64,000 nt of DNA from Novosphingobium sp. (lineage in GTDB: Bacteria > Pseudomonadota > Alphaproteobacteria > Sphingomonadales > Sphingomonadaceae): the NCBI RefSeq assembly GCF_027489515.1, contig NZ_JAIXZS010000015.1:62001-126000 (forward strand), in the 5' to 3' direction. The notes under the pieces are model-generated. The model was not told the DNA's origin, did not search any database, and worked only from the letters and a program-made list of their open reading frames with translations. This document shows, piece by piece, positions 11,938 to 20,856 of the stretch. The position numbers were made by a program, and so were the translations under genes. Every line of letters starts with the position of its first letter. Positions within the stretch are counted from its first letter, which is position 1.

Positions 11938-12314
11938 GACGTCGCTCCTTCCAGACTGACATGGGCGGAAACGACCTTCCAGCCGTCCTCAAACTTCACC
12001 CATGCCTGACTCTGCCGCCCGCGCCGATCCGAGCCCTCGCGGAAGAACTCTGCATCTGCTGTCGCAAAGGCATCCCCGTAAACGGTGATCGCGACATGCC
12101 CGAGCCGCCGCTGTGGCGATCCGCCGCGTCCCTTCCGGAACTCTCGGATCGCCTCGATCCCCCACAGCACTTCACCAACGCCGAAGCGGTTGGTGGTTGC
12201 AGCCTCATGGAACAATGCGTCCATAGCCGGCAGATTGTCTGCCATCAGCGCGCGCTCGTATTCCGCAAACGCCGCAGTCACTTCGGCCAGCAGGACGGGA
12301 TCGTTCACCCTCAT
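11934..12314 (-). CDS. hpxZ: HpxZ-like protein (AtzH/SnoaL-like fold)
   Basis: A 126-residue protein resembling HpxZ of the oxalurate utilisation genes, a small NTF2/SnoaL-like or DUF3225 protein. Visible blocks are the N-terminal helix NDPVLLAEVTAAFAEYERAL, TTNRFGVGE, and the C-terminal strands QSQAWVKFEDGWKVVSAHVS. The biochemical role is not established. Its co-occurrence here with HpxW-like and HpxY-like proteins supports the name. The start MRVNDPV was chosen for the ATGA overlap with puuE; a longer open frame exists but overlaps puuE deeply. Confidence 0.82.
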   Translation of the reverse strand: MRVNDPVLLAEVTAAFAEYERALMADNLPAMDALFHEAATTNRFGVGEVLWGIEAIREFRKGRGGSPQRRLGHVAITVYGDAFATADAEFFREGSDRRGRQSQAWVKFEDGWKVVSAHVSLEGATS

Positions 12315-13213
12315 GCCGCCACGTCCCCGCAAGGATGCTCCGCCAGCCAGTGCCGCGCGATATCCACGCGGCGCGCGATCCACGCGTCCCCGCTCGCCAG
12401 CACATGATCGACAAACCGCGCCACCGCCCGCGCCCGGCCCGGACGGCCTGCAACGCGGCCGTGGAGACCAACCGACATCATCCGCCCACCTTCCTCGCGC
12501 AACTGCTCAAAAGTATCGCACAAGTACCTGAAAAACTGCTCGCCCTCGGTAAAGCCGTTGAGCGAAACAATTTTCATGTCGTTGGCATCGAGCGAATAGG
12601 GCACGATCAGCTGCGGCCTGCCATGCCGCCGGTCCCAGTAGGGCAGATCATCGGCATAGCTATCCGCATCGTAGAGGAAGCCGCCTTCCTCCACCACCAG
12701 GCGCGCCGTGTTGGGCGAGGTACGCCCCTGATACCAGCCCAGCGGCCGCGTGCCGGTGAGCTTTGTATGCAGCGCAATTGCCCCGGCGATGTGCTCGCGC
12801 TCCACCTCTTCGGGCACATACTGGTAATCTATCCAGCGCAGCCCATGGCTCGCGATCTCCCATTCAGCCGCAATCATCGCTTCGACTGCGGCTGGATTCA
12901 TCGCCATCGCCGCCGCCACACCGAATACGGTCACCGGCACGCCCCGCTCGGTGAACAGCCGGTGCAGCCGCCAAAACCCGGCGCGGCTGCCGTATTCGTA
13001 GAGGCTCTCCATCGCCATCGCGCGCGCCGGATGGCTCGCTGCCCCCACCATATCCGAAAGGAACGCTTCCGAACCCTTGTCGCCGTTGAGGACCGAGTTC
13101 TCCGCGCCCTCCTCGTAATTGATCACGAACTGCACGGCGACCTTCGCCCCGCCCGGCCAGCGGGCTTCGGGCGGCGTTGCCCCATAACCGACGAGATCGC
13201 GCGGTGACGTCAT
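12311..13213 (-). CDS. puuE: Allantoinase PuuE
   Basis: A 300-residue cofactor-independent allantoinase of the polysaccharide-deacetylase fold, hydrolysing allantoin to allantoate. Family blocks are VQFVINYEEGAENSVLNGD, EYGSRAGFWR, ASHGLRWIDYQ, GWYQGRTSPNTRL-like sequence and SYADDLPYW. The start MTSPRDLVGYG was chosen over an upstream in-frame start because its ATG overlaps the pucG stop by 4 nt. It is unrelated to the metal-dependent AllB allantoinases. Confidence 0.94.
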   Translation of the reverse strand: MTSPRDLVGYGATPPEARWPGGAKVAVQFVINYEEGAENSVLNGDKGSEAFLSDMVGAASHPARAMAMESLYEYGSRAGFWRLHRLFTERGVPVTVFGVAAAMAMNPAAVEAMIAAEWEIASHGLRWIDYQYVPEEVEREHIAGAIALHTKLTGTRPLGWYQGRTSPNTARLVVEEGGFLYDADSYADDLPYWDRRHGRPQLIVPYSLDANDMKIVSLNGFTEGEQFFRYLCDTFEQLREEGGRMMSVGLHGRVAGRPGRARAVARFVDHVLASGDAWIARRVDIARHWLAEHPCGDVAA

Positions 13214-14451
13214 GCCGCCTCCCACGCCGCCAGCGCCGCCGGCACCGCTTCACCGAGCGGAACCTTGTGGCCAGCCGCGGTCAGGCACGCCTCCAGAGCA
13301 CCGAGGGTCAGCAGCACCTTGTGCTTCATCGCGTTGTAGCCCATCGCGCCCAGCCGCCAGATCTTGCCCTGCAGCGGGCCGAACGCCGTCCCGATCTCGA
13401 TCTCGAAATGTGTCCGCATTGCGGTGCGGATCGCCTCGCCGTCCACGCCTTCGGGAATGTACACGCCCGTCACGTTGGTCATCCGGTGCGTATCATCGCC
13501 GAACACCGTAAGCCCCATCGCGCGCACGCCCGCCGTCATCGCCGCGCCCGCCTTGCGGTGCCGGGCAAAGCGCAGGTCCAGCCCCTCGCCCAGCGCCACG
13601 CGCGCACATTCGCGCGCGGCATAGAGCATCGAAGTTGCCTCGGTATGGTGGTTGAGCCGCTTCTCCGACCAGTAGTCCATGATCATCGCGAGATCGAAGT
13701 AGTTGGAGGGAATGCGCGGGCCCACACCATCGCTGATATCCGCGCGCCGGATCCCCTGCTCCACATGCCGCCGCGCGAAGATGCGCTCCGCCGCGCGGTC
13801 CGAAATCGTGATCGGGGCCGAGCCCGACGGCCCGCCAAGGCACTTCTGCAGGCCAGCGGTCACGATATCGACACCCCACCGGTCAGCCGCGATTTCCATG
13901 CCGCCAAGCGTCGCGCAGGCATCGACATAGGCATAGGCCCCCGCCGCCTTGCACAGATCACCCAGCCCTTCGAGCGGCTGCGCCATCGTCGTTGAGGTAT
14001 CGCCATGCACCGTTGCTACGACTTTCGGCCCGAACTTCTCGATCGCCTCGGCAATTGCCTCCATCGGCACGACTTCACCCCACGGCGCGCTCACGGTCTC
14101 GATCTTCGCGCCGAGCCGGGTCAGGATCTCCGTAAGCAGCAGCCCAAACCGCCCAAAATTGACTACCAGCACCGTATCGCCCGGCTCGACGAGGCTGACG
14201 AGCGAAGCCTCGATCGCCGCGCGTGCCGTCCCATCGATCAGCATCGTCCACTGGTTTCCGGTCCCGAACACCGGGCGATAGAGCGCCATGACCTGGTTCA
14301 TGAACTCCGTCATCTCAGGATCGAACTGGCCGAGCAGGTCCGCCGCCATCGCGCGCAGCACGCGCGGATGCGCGTTGACCGGTCCCGGCCCCATCAGCAG
14401 GCGCTGCGGCGGATCGATCTCGCCGAACAAGGTGGGATCAAGCGGGTTCAA
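13210..14451 (-). CDS. pucG: PucG-like ureidoglycine-glyoxylate aminotransferase
   Basis: A 413-residue PLP-dependent class V aminotransferase. PucG transfers the amino group of ureidoglycine to glyoxylate, giving glycine and oxalurate. The PLP lysine lies in TAGLQKCLGGPSGSAP; RLLMGPGPVNAHPRVL and VHGDTSTTM are typical of the SPT/AGT group. The start is a TTG at 14451, reading NPLDPTLFGEI after the initiator. It overlaps allC by 14 nt and has GGGAG at 14458-14462, six bases upstream; no ATG or GTG fits as well. Since alanine/serine-glyoxylate transaminases share this fold, the assignment relies partly on allC and puuE next door. Confidence 0.88.
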   Translation of the reverse strand: MNPLDPTLFGEIDPPQRLLMGPGPVNAHPRVLRAMAADLLGQFDPEMTEFMNQVMALYRPVFGTGNQWTMLIDGTARAAIEASLVSLVEPGDTVLVVNFGRFGLLLTEILTRLGAKIETVSAPWGEVVPMEAIAEAIEKFGPKVVATVHGDTSTTMAQPLEGLGDLCKAAGAYAYVDACATLGGMEIAADRWGVDIVTAGLQKCLGGPSGSAPITISDRAAERIFARRHVEQGIRRADISDGVGPRIPSNYFDLAMIMDYWSEKRLNHHTEATSMLYAARECARVALGEGLDLRFARHRKAGAAMTAGVRAMGLTVFGDDTHRMTNVTGVYIPEGVDGEAIRTAMRTHFEIEIGTAFGPLQGKIWRLGAMGYNAMKHKVLLTLGALEACLTAAGHKVPLGEAVPAALAAWEAA

Positions 14452-15682
14452 GTTTATCTCCCAAACGTCTGATAAATCCTGACATGACGGCCAGCGCCAC
14501 CTCGGCATCGGCGGGTTCGACATGTTCAGCCGGATTGTGGCTCACCCCGCCCCGGCAGCGCAGGAACAGCATGGCCGTGGGGCAAAGCGCCGCCAGGATC
14601 ATGGCATCGTGCCCGGCGCCTGAAACGAGGCGGAACGGCTTGTGCCCCGCTTCCGCCGTCGCTGCATCGAGCAGCTCCGTCAGCGCCGTGTCGCAGGGGC
14701 TCGCTGGCAAGTCGTGCACCTGCCGCACGGACAGCCCAAGGTCGCGCCAGCCGGCAATGGCGCGGAACCGCCGCAACACTTCGTCCGCAGCCCTGTTGCG
14801 CACGCCCGCTTCCCCTGCCCGCACATCGAGCGTGAACCGGCTGCGCCCGGCAATGACATTCGCCGCGCCTGAAGGCACTTCGACCACGCCGACGGTAGCG
14901 ACCAGATCGGGCGGCCCCGCTGTCGCGACCGCCTCAGCCGCCAACACCATCTCGGCCATCCCGGCCACGGCATCGCGGCGAAGGCCCATCGCGGTTGTCC
15001 CGGCGTGGCCCGCCATGCCTGAAAGGCCGATCTCGAAGCGCAGCTGCGCAGCGATCCCGGTCACCGTCCCGACAGCAAGCCGCTCGGCTTCCAGCACTGG
15101 CCCCTGCTCGATATGCGCCTCGAGATAGGCCAGGATCTCGCCCTTTGACCGGGCAGCGGAGGGATAGGCGGCAAGATCGAGCAAATCGCCCAGCGCTACG
15201 CCATCCCGGTCGCGCACCTCGAGCGCCGCCGGATCGAGCGTGCCTGCAACCGCGCGGCTTGTCAGCATCGCGGCGGGAAAGCGCGAGCCCTCTTCGTCGC
15301 CGAAAGCATAGACCTCAATGGCGAAGGGCATGCGCGTACCGCTTGAAGAAAGTGCCGCAACCGCTTCAATTCCGAGCATGATCCCGAGCGGCCCATCATA
15401 AGCCCCGGCATTGCACACGCTGTCGATATGGCTCCCGATCACCAGCGCCGGCGCCCCCTCCTGCGCGCCTTCGTAGCGCCCGATCAGGTTCGCCGCGGCA
15501 TCGCGCCGCACCGCCATGCCCGCCTCGGTCATCCATGTGGCAAGCTGCTTCTGCGCTGCGATGTAGGCGGGGGAAAGATAGGTGCGCGTCAGCCCCTCGG
15601 CGCTATCGCTGAACGGCGACACCGCGAGCACCTCGCAGCGCGCCACAGCCCGGGCGCCCCCGGAGGCACTGGCGCTTACCAT
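14438..15682 (-). CDS. allC: Allantoate amidohydrolase (M20 family)
   Basis: A 414-residue zinc amidohydrolase of the hydantoinase/carbamoylase group, expected to convert allantoate to ureidoglycine, ammonia and CO2. Metal ligands are visible in GSHIDSV, AYDGPLG, FGDEEGSRF and HIEQGPVLE; the lid domain carries GMAGHAGTTAMGLRRD, and the C-terminus has SGAGHDAMIL and GVSHNPAEH. The start MVSASASGG overlaps the hpxW-like gene by 7 nt. Related N-carbamoyl-amino-acid hydrolases share these motifs, but its position between pucG and hpxW favours allantoate. Confidence 0.9.
   Translation of the reverse strand: MVSASASGGARAVARCEVLAVSPFSDSAEGLTRTYLSPAYIAAQKQLATWMTEAGMAVRRDAAANLIGRYEGAQEGAPALVIGSHIDSVCNAGAYDGPLGIMLGIEAVAALSSSGTRMPFAIEVYAFGDEEGSRFPAAMLTSRAVAGTLDPAALEVRDRDGVALGDLLDLAAYPSAARSKGEILAYLEAHIEQGPVLEAERLAVGTVTGIAAQLRFEIGLSGMAGHAGTTAMGLRRDAVAGMAEMVLAAEAVATAGPPDLVATVGVVEVPSGAANVIAGRSRFTLDVRAGEAGVRNRAADEVLRRFRAIAGWRDLGLSVRQVHDLPASPCDTALTELLDAATAEAGHKPFRLVSGAGHDAMILAALCPTAMLFLRCRGGVSHNPAEHVEPADAEVALAVMSGFIRRLGDKLEPA
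14458..14462 (-). promoter_or_regulatory. Shine-Dalgarno sequence deciding the TTG start of pucG
   Basis: GGGAG lies six bases upstream of TTG (14449-14451) and inside the 3' end of allC. It is the best-placed ribosome site for the pucG frame. It implies that translation of allC and pucG is coupled through a 14-nt overlap. Confidence 0.6.
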
Positions 15683-17259
15683 GCGGCAACCCCGCCATCG
15701 CTACGCGGATCGGTCGCACCATCGAGCCGCCCATCGGCATGGCGCACGATGGCGCCGGCATGGCCCATCGTGGCTGTCAGCGGCCCGACGCGCTCTACCG
15801 CATGCCCTGCCGCCTTCAGCGCCGCATAGAGCTCGGGCACAAAGCCGTCCTCCAGCTTGAGCGTGGTCGATTGATCCCCCCAGGTCCGCCCGAGCAGCCA
15901 GCGCGGGGCACTGATCGCATCCTGCAAGTCTGCGGCGAACCGCGCATAGCGGGTGAACAGCGCCGCTTGCGTCTGCGGCTGCCCTTCCCCGCCCATCGTG
16001 CCATAGGCCATCACGCGCCCGTCATCGAAGCGCGCGAGTGCGGGATTGAGCGTGTGGAACGGCTTGCGATAGGGCTTCAGGGCATTCCAGCCGCTCTCTG
16101 CCAGCCGGAAACTGCTCCCCCGGTTCTGCCAGGTGATCCCGGTTTTCGGCAGCACCAGGCCAGAGCCGAACTCGAAATAGGTCGATTGGATCGCGCTCAC
16201 CACGCGCCCCTCGCCGTCCGCCGCGCCGAACCAGCAGGTATCCCCCCACTGCGGCGGCTGCGGCCACCGCAGCGCCTTGGCAGGATCGATCTCCCTCGCC
16301 AGTGCATCAAGCGCCGCCGCATCATCCAGCAGCGCCTGAAAATCAAACCCGGTAAAGAGCGGATCGCCGACATGCCGATCGCGCAGCAGGAACGCCTGCT
16401 TGGTGGCCTCGACCAGTCCGTGGACGTGATCGAACCCGTCCGCCGCATCCGCTTTCATCCGGTCGAACAGCGCGAGGATCAACAGCGATGCAAACCCCTG
16501 CGTGGGCGGTGCAGAGTTCCACAGCTGCGCACCCTTGATCGCCACCGTGAGCGGCTCTGGTCGCGTCGCGACATGCGCCGCCAGGTCCGCTGCCGAAACC
16601 GGGCTGCCCAGTGCGTCCAGATCTGCGGCGATATCTGCCGCCAGCCCGCCGGAATAAAAGCTCGCCAGCCCCTCGGTGCAGAGCCTGCTCAAGGTCTCGG
16701 CGAGCACCGGCTGGCGTAGCACTTCGCCCTCCGCCAAGGGCCGCCCAGCTGGTTCGAATGTTGCCGCATAAGCGCCGGGCTGCACCCGCAGTTCCGGCCC
16801 CTTGGCCGCCGCGATCGCTGCCTGCCCCGCCGTCACCGCCACGCCCGCTTCGGCATGGGCAATCGCATCGCGCAGCAGCCGGTCCAGTGGCAGCGAACCG
16901 CTCGAACTCGCCAGCGCCGCGGCCCAGCCCGAGATCGTCCCCGCAACGGTGTTCGCCGCAAGTGGCCCGCGAAACGGTACCGCCTCCAGCCCGGTGTACA
17001 TCTCCAGCGAAACCGCGCCCGCCGCGCCGCCGCAGCCATGGATGCCATGCACGGCGCCATCCGGCTCGTGGATCACCCAGAACCCGTCACCGCCGATGCC
17101 GGTCATGTGCGGATAGACCACCGCGAGGCACGCCGCGACCGCCACGGCCGCCTCTACCGCATTGCCGCCGTCCCGCAGCACCGACAGGCCCGCCTCCGCC
17201 GCCAGCGAGTGCGGCGCGGTCACCATGCCGTTGCGACCCGAGACGGTTGCCAGCCCCAT
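15676..17259 (-). CDS. hpxW: HpxW-like oxamate amidohydrolase (gamma-glutamyltransferase family)
   Basis: A 527-residue Ntn-hydrolase of the gamma-glutamyltransferase family. The self-processing nucleophile is the threonine of GDTCWFGAADGEG, near residue 335, followed by IQSTYFEFGSGLVL. The N-terminal GRNGMVTAPHSLAAEAGL and MTGIGGDGFW blocks and the length fit HpxW, reported to hydrolyse oxamate to oxalate and ammonia. There is no signal peptide, unlike true periplasmic transpeptidases. The start MGLATVSGRNG overlaps the preceding gene by one base; the upstream part of the open frame is shadow sequence. The name rests on context with pucG, hpxY and hpxZ; a general gamma-glutamyl hydrolase is the alternative. 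Confidence 0.8.
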   Translation of the reverse strand: MGLATVSGRNGMVTAPHSLAAEAGLSVLRDGGNAVEAAVAVAACLAVVYPHMTGIGGDGFWVIHEPDGAVHGIHGCGGAAGAVSLEMYTGLEAVPFRGPLAANTVAGTISGWAAALASSSGSLPLDRLLRDAIAHAEAGVAVTAGQAAIAAAKGPELRVQPGAYAATFEPAGRPLAEGEVLRQPVLAETLSRLCTEGLASFYSGGLAADIAADLDALGSPVSAADLAAHVATRPEPLTVAIKGAQLWNSAPPTQGFASLLILALFDRMKADAADGFDHVHGLVEATKQAFLLRDRHVGDPLFTGFDFQALLDDAAALDALAREIDPAKALRWPQPPQWGDTCWFGAADGEGRVVSAIQSTYFEFGSGLVLPKTGITWQNRGSSFRLAESGWNALKPYRKPFHTLNPALARFDDGRVMAYGTMGGEGQPQTQAALFTRYARFAADLQDAISAPRWLLGRTWGDQSTTLKLEDGFVPELYAALKAAGHAVERVGPLTATMGHAGAIVRHADGRLDGATDPRSDGGVAAW

Positions 17260-18185
17260 CAGTCGGGCAAAGCCGCTACGAACGCGCGCACGACATGCGC
17301 CGAATTGGCCGAAGCGAGATGCTCGAAGACATATTCCATGTTCTTGTGCGGGTCGCCGCCAGCAAGGTCCGACAAGCTGCGGAACACGATCGCGGGCACC
17401 GTATTGCTCATCGCCACCTGCATGACAGCGGCGCTTTCCATGTCGAGCACACGCGCCTTCCACGCCTTCTGCAGGTAGATGCGAAACGCGGCGTTGTCGG
17501 CATAGATCCCCGCCGTCACCCCTGTCCCGCCAACCACAACCTTGGGCATGCGCGGCAAGCAGAGCTCCGAACCTGCACGCATCTTGTCCGAAGGCGGCAC
17601 GCAGCGTTCCAGCGTGATCGTGGGAACGACCTTCTTCGCCAGCGTCAGCATGTCCGCGTCGACAGGAATGCGATAGACCCGCTTCATCGGCGCCGCCGGC
17701 GTGGTAATCAGCGTGCCGCGCGGGAAGATGAAGTTCCAGTTCGCGGGTGATTCCGGGTGGCCCTCATCCGGTGGCAGCCATCCGCTCCTCGTCTTCCGCG
17801 CGAACGAACCTTCGAGATACTGCCCCCAGTTTTCCGGCACCACGACATCGCCGATGGAGAGCGCCGGATCGACCCCGCCCGCGATCCCCGAAAACACGAT
17901 GCGCTTGACGGTGAACCGGTCGAGCACCAGCTGCGTGCTCATCGCCGCGTTCACGACGCTGACGCCGCTTTGCATGAGCACGACCGGCTTTCCCTCAAGC
18001 GTGCCGGTCAGGAAGGTGTTGCCGTTGATTGTGTGCTCTTTGGCGTTCTGGATCGTCGGCACGAGTGAGTGCCATTCGGGGTAGAATGCCGTCATCACCA
18101 CCGTGCGCGGGGTTTCATCAAGCTTCTGCGCACACGCCGGGGTGGCAAGGAGCGCGGCGAAAATCAGGAAGATCAGGCGGATCAT
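17259..18185 (-). CDS. Exported nucleosidase of the phosphorylase/MTA-SAH nucleosidase superfamily
   Basis: A 308-residue protein with a signal peptide (IRLIFLIFAALLATPACA). The mature part has the nucleoside phosphorylase superfamily fold: GVSVVNAAMSTQLVLDRF, FSGIAGGVDPALSIGDVVVP, the ribose-binding DMESAAV and the catalytic SDLAGG. It probably hydrolyses a purine nucleoside in the periplasm to release the base. An insertion of about 60 residues between the core blocks, containing two cysteines (ERCVPP, SELCLP), could form a disulphide, as expected for an exported enzyme. It overlaps the purine permease gene by 4 nt and hpxW by 1 nt. The precise nucleoside is unknown. Confidence 0.82.
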   Translation of the reverse strand: MIRLIFLIFAALLATPACAQKLDETPRTVVMTAFYPEWHSLVPTIQNAKEHTINGNTFLTGTLEGKPVVLMQSGVSVVNAAMSTQLVLDRFTVKRIVFSGIAGGVDPALSIGDVVVPENWGQYLEGSFARKTRSGWLPPDEGHPESPANWNFIFPRGTLITTPAAPMKRVYRIPVDADMLTLAKKVVPTITLERCVPPSDKMRAGSELCLPRMPKVVVGGTGVTAGIYADNAAFRIYLQKAWKARVLDMESAAVMQVAMSNTVPAIVFRSLSDLAGGDPHKNMEYVFEHLASANSAHVVRAFVAALPD

Positions 18186-19525
18186 GCAGCAGCCATCCAG
18201 GCAAAGCGCGCCACGAACAACGCGGCGAGCGTGTAGAGAAACCAGTCCTTGAAGCCCGCCTCGCCCTTGATGAGCTTGAGGAAGGCATGCGCGGTGATGC
18301 CGAAGGCAAGGCCATTGGCGATCGAGAACGTAAGCGGGATCATCGCAACCGTGAGGAAGGCCGGGATCGCGGCCATCGGGTCCTCCCAGTCGACTTCGGT
18401 CAGCGGCAGCAGCATCAGGCCGCCCACTACGACGAGTGCCGGCGCGGTCGCCGCAAGGGGCACGAGCTGCGCGTAGGGTGCGACAAACATCGTAGCAAAG
18501 AACAGCAGACCGCAGACCACCGCTGTCAGCCCCGTCCGCCCACCCGCCTGGACGCCCGCAGCGCTCTCGACATAGCTCGTTACCGTCGAGGTGCCCGCCA
18601 CCGCGCCCACCATTGTCGCAACGGCATCGGTCATCAGGATGCGGTTGAGCCCGGGGATCTTGCCTGCCGCGTCCATCAACCCGGCGCGCTTGGTCACCGC
18701 CACCAGCGTCCCGATATTGTCGAACAGATCGACGAACAGGAAGACGAACAGGATTTCGAGCAGCCCCAGCCCGGCCTTCCCCGAAAGGCCGAAGACACCC
18801 GGAATATCCAGCTTGAACGCCGTCGCGGTCAATGCCGCCAGGCTATAGGGCTCGGTCGGCGCATGGACCTGCCCCATGACCCAGCCGGCAATCGTCGTCA
18901 GCACGATGCCGATCAGCATCGCCGCGCGAACGTTCCACACCGACAGTGTGCCGATGATGACAAGGCCGAACAACGCCAGCGCCGGCCCGGGCTGCGTCAC
19001 GCTGCCCAGCGCCACGAACGTCGCCGGATTGGCCACCACGATCCCCGCATCCTTGAGGCCGATAAAGCCGATGAACAGGCCGATGCCGCCCGCGACTGCC
19101 GCAAACAGGTGCTGCGGGATCACCGAGACGATCAGCTGCCGCACCCCCGTCAGCGTAAGGATCAGGAAGGCGACCCCCGAAATGAACACGCAGCCCAGCG
19201 CCACAGGCCAGGGCACGCCCATCTGCTGCACGACGGTGAAGCTGAAATAGGCGTTGAGCCCCATGCCCGGCGCCAGCGCCAGCGGGGTGTTTGCCACCAT
19301 GCCCATCAGGATCGAGGCGAAGGCTGCCGCAAAGCAGGTCGCCGCCGCGACGGATGCCACCGGCAGCCCTGCTTGCCCCAGGATCGCCGGGTTGACGAGC
19401 ACGATGTAGGCCATCGTCAGAAACGTGGTGAAGCCCGCCAGCACTTCGGTGCGCACATCGGTGCCGCGTTCGCTCAGGTGGAACCGGGCCTCCAGCATCC
19501 CCGTACTAGCCGTTTCGCCCGTCAT
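18182..19525 (-). CDS. NCS2 permease, AzgA type (adenine, guanine, hypoxanthine)
   Basis: A 447-residue inner-membrane proton symporter with about 13-14 hydrophobic segments. Family markers are GFTTFLTMAYIVLVNPAIL, the substrate region LAPGMGLNAYFSFTVV and VESAAGVQAGGRTG. The AzgA branch imports adenine, guanine and hypoxanthine, as opposed to the xanthine/urate/uracil branch at 22103-23479. It lies between the exported nucleosidase and the amidase, overlapping each by 4 nt, which suits uptake of bases released in the periplasm. Confidence 0.9.
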   Translation of the reverse strand: MTGETASTGMLEARFHLSERGTDVRTEVLAGFTTFLTMAYIVLVNPAILGQAGLPVASVAAATCFAAAFASILMGMVANTPLALAPGMGLNAYFSFTVVQQMGVPWPVALGCVFISGVAFLILTLTGVRQLIVSVIPQHLFAAVAGGIGLFIGFIGLKDAGIVVANPATFVALGSVTQPGPALALFGLVIIGTLSVWNVRAAMLIGIVLTTIAGWVMGQVHAPTEPYSLAALTATAFKLDIPGVFGLSGKAGLGLLEILFVFLFVDLFDNIGTLVAVTKRAGLMDAAGKIPGLNRILMTDAVATMVGAVAGTSTVTSYVESAAGVQAGGRTGLTAVVCGLLFFATMFVAPYAQLVPLAATAPALVVVGGLMLLPLTEVDWEDPMAAIPAFLTVAMIPLTFSIANGLAFGITAHAFLKLIKGEAGFKDWFLYTLAALFVARFAWMAAA

Positions 19526-20856
19526 GTCATTTCCCCCGCAAATGCGCCTGCCGGCATGGTGACGCCGGTCATGCCCCGTTCTTCAAGTTCGCCCGCCAGC
19601 CGCAGCAGCGCGCCTTCGGCGCCGCATTTGCCGATCAGTTGGAGCCCCAACGGCAACTGGCCCGGACGCTTCAGCGGCACCGCCAATACCGGCAGTGCAG
19701 TGAAGGTGATCGGCTGGCTATGGATGCCGAGATTGGCCCTGGCCGCACATAACTCACCATCGATCAGGATCATGGGATCGGCGATCAGCGGCGCGGCGCA
19801 AGGCGCGGAAGGCGCCAGCAGCACATCGAAATCCGCCACCAGCGCCGCGATCCGCGCGGCGTACTCCACCCGGAACGCCAGCGCCCGTTCGAAGAGTGCT
19901 TCGGGGAGCAAGGCCCCCGCCAGCAATCGGTCGCGCACTGCCGGATCATAGGTCATCGGGTCTGCGGCGAGCGCCTTGCGGTGGAGCCGCCCCCCCTCAT
20001 AGGCCGTGATCACGAAAGCCGCGCTGCGCGCCCGCGCAACGTCCGGCAGGTCGACCAGCGGCGCCCCGGGCGCAATCGCATCGATCGCGGCAAGCTGCGC
20101 CGGATCGGCATTCTCGCGAAACCGCCCGCCCAGCCGCGCGATCCTCGGCGCAGAGCTTGATGGCCAAACCTCGCCGCCGCGCAGCACCGCCCACACCAGC
20201 GCCAGATCCTGAAGGCTCGCGGCAAACGGCCCGATCTCGTCGAAGCTCTCGGCAAAGGGAAATGTCCCCGCGAGTGGCAGATCGCCGCGCGCGGGCCGGA
20301 GGCCATAGAGCCCGCACAGGCTGGCGGGTACGCGCACCGAACCGTTCGTATCCGATCCCAGCGTCAGCGGCACGAGCCCCGCCGCCACCGCCGCCGCCGA
20401 TCCGCCCGAGGACCCACCCGCCAGCCGCGCGGTGTCATGCGGATTGCGCGTGGTGCCATAGTCCGCGTTCACCGTGGCAAAGCCATAGGCGAACGCATCC
20501 ATGTTGAGCGTGGCGCACAGCACCGCGCCTGCTGCGTTGAGCCGCCGAATCGCCTCCGCATCAGCGGCTGCCGGCGCTTCCTTATCCCGCGCCGCAGAGC
20601 CCGACGTCGTCGGCAGACCCGCCACGTCGAACAAGTCCTTCACCGCAAAGGGCACGCCCGCGAGCGGCCCCGGATCCTCGCCCCGGGCAATCCGGGCATC
20701 GACCGCCGCCGCCTCAGCCATCGCGCGTTCGGCCAGCACGCGCGTCACCGCGACGTGGTCATCTGCGCGCAATCGCACCAGCGCCTCGGCCGTTACGCTT
20801 GCGGCGGTCACCGTCCCCGCGCGGACGGCCGCGGCGATTGCGCACGCCGTTCTCAC
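19522..20856 (-). CDS. hpxY: HpxY/AtzE-like amidase
   Basis: A 444-residue amidase-signature enzyme with the Ser-cisSer-Lys triad visible: Lys73 in VPFAVKDLF, Ser149 in GGSSGGS and Ser173 in DTNGSVRVPASLCG. The best relatives I recognise are HpxY of oxalurate utilisation and AtzE of the cyanurate pathway. The start is a GTG (RTACAIAAAV after the initiator) that overlaps the upstream stop as GTGA; the longer open frame lies inside the transporter gene. AtzE/HpxY partners normally need a small GatC-like subunit (AtzG/HpxX); none is encoded immediately upstream, where it would be expected. The substrate (oxalurate or a related ureide) is inferred. Confidence 0.75.
   Translation of the reverse strand: MRTACAIAAAVRAGTVTAASVTAEALVRLRADDHVAVTRVLAERAMAEAAAVDARIARGEDPGPLAGVPFAVKDLFDVAGLPTTSGSAARDKEAPAAADAEAIRRLNAAGAVLCATLNMDAFAYGFATVNADYGTTRNPHDTARLAGGSSGGSAAAVAAGLVPLTLGSDTNGSVRVPASLCGLYGLRPARGDLPLAGTFPFAESFDEIGPFAASLQDLALVWAVLRGGEVWPSSSAPRIARLGGRFRENADPAQLAAIDAIAPGAPLVDLPDVARARSAAFVITAYEGGRLHRKALAADPMTYDPAVRDRLLAGALLPEALFERALAFRVEYAARIAALVADFDVLLAPSAPCAAPLIADPMILIDGELCAARANLGIHSQPITFTALPVLAVPLKRPGQLPLGLQLIGKCGAEGALLRLAGELEERGMTGVTMPAGAFAGEMT

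Noticed and set aside
15676..17259. Periplasmic gamma-glutamyl transpeptidase of glutathione breakdown
   Set aside because: No signal peptide, and the gene is embedded among ureide catabolic genes with hpxY and hpxZ.
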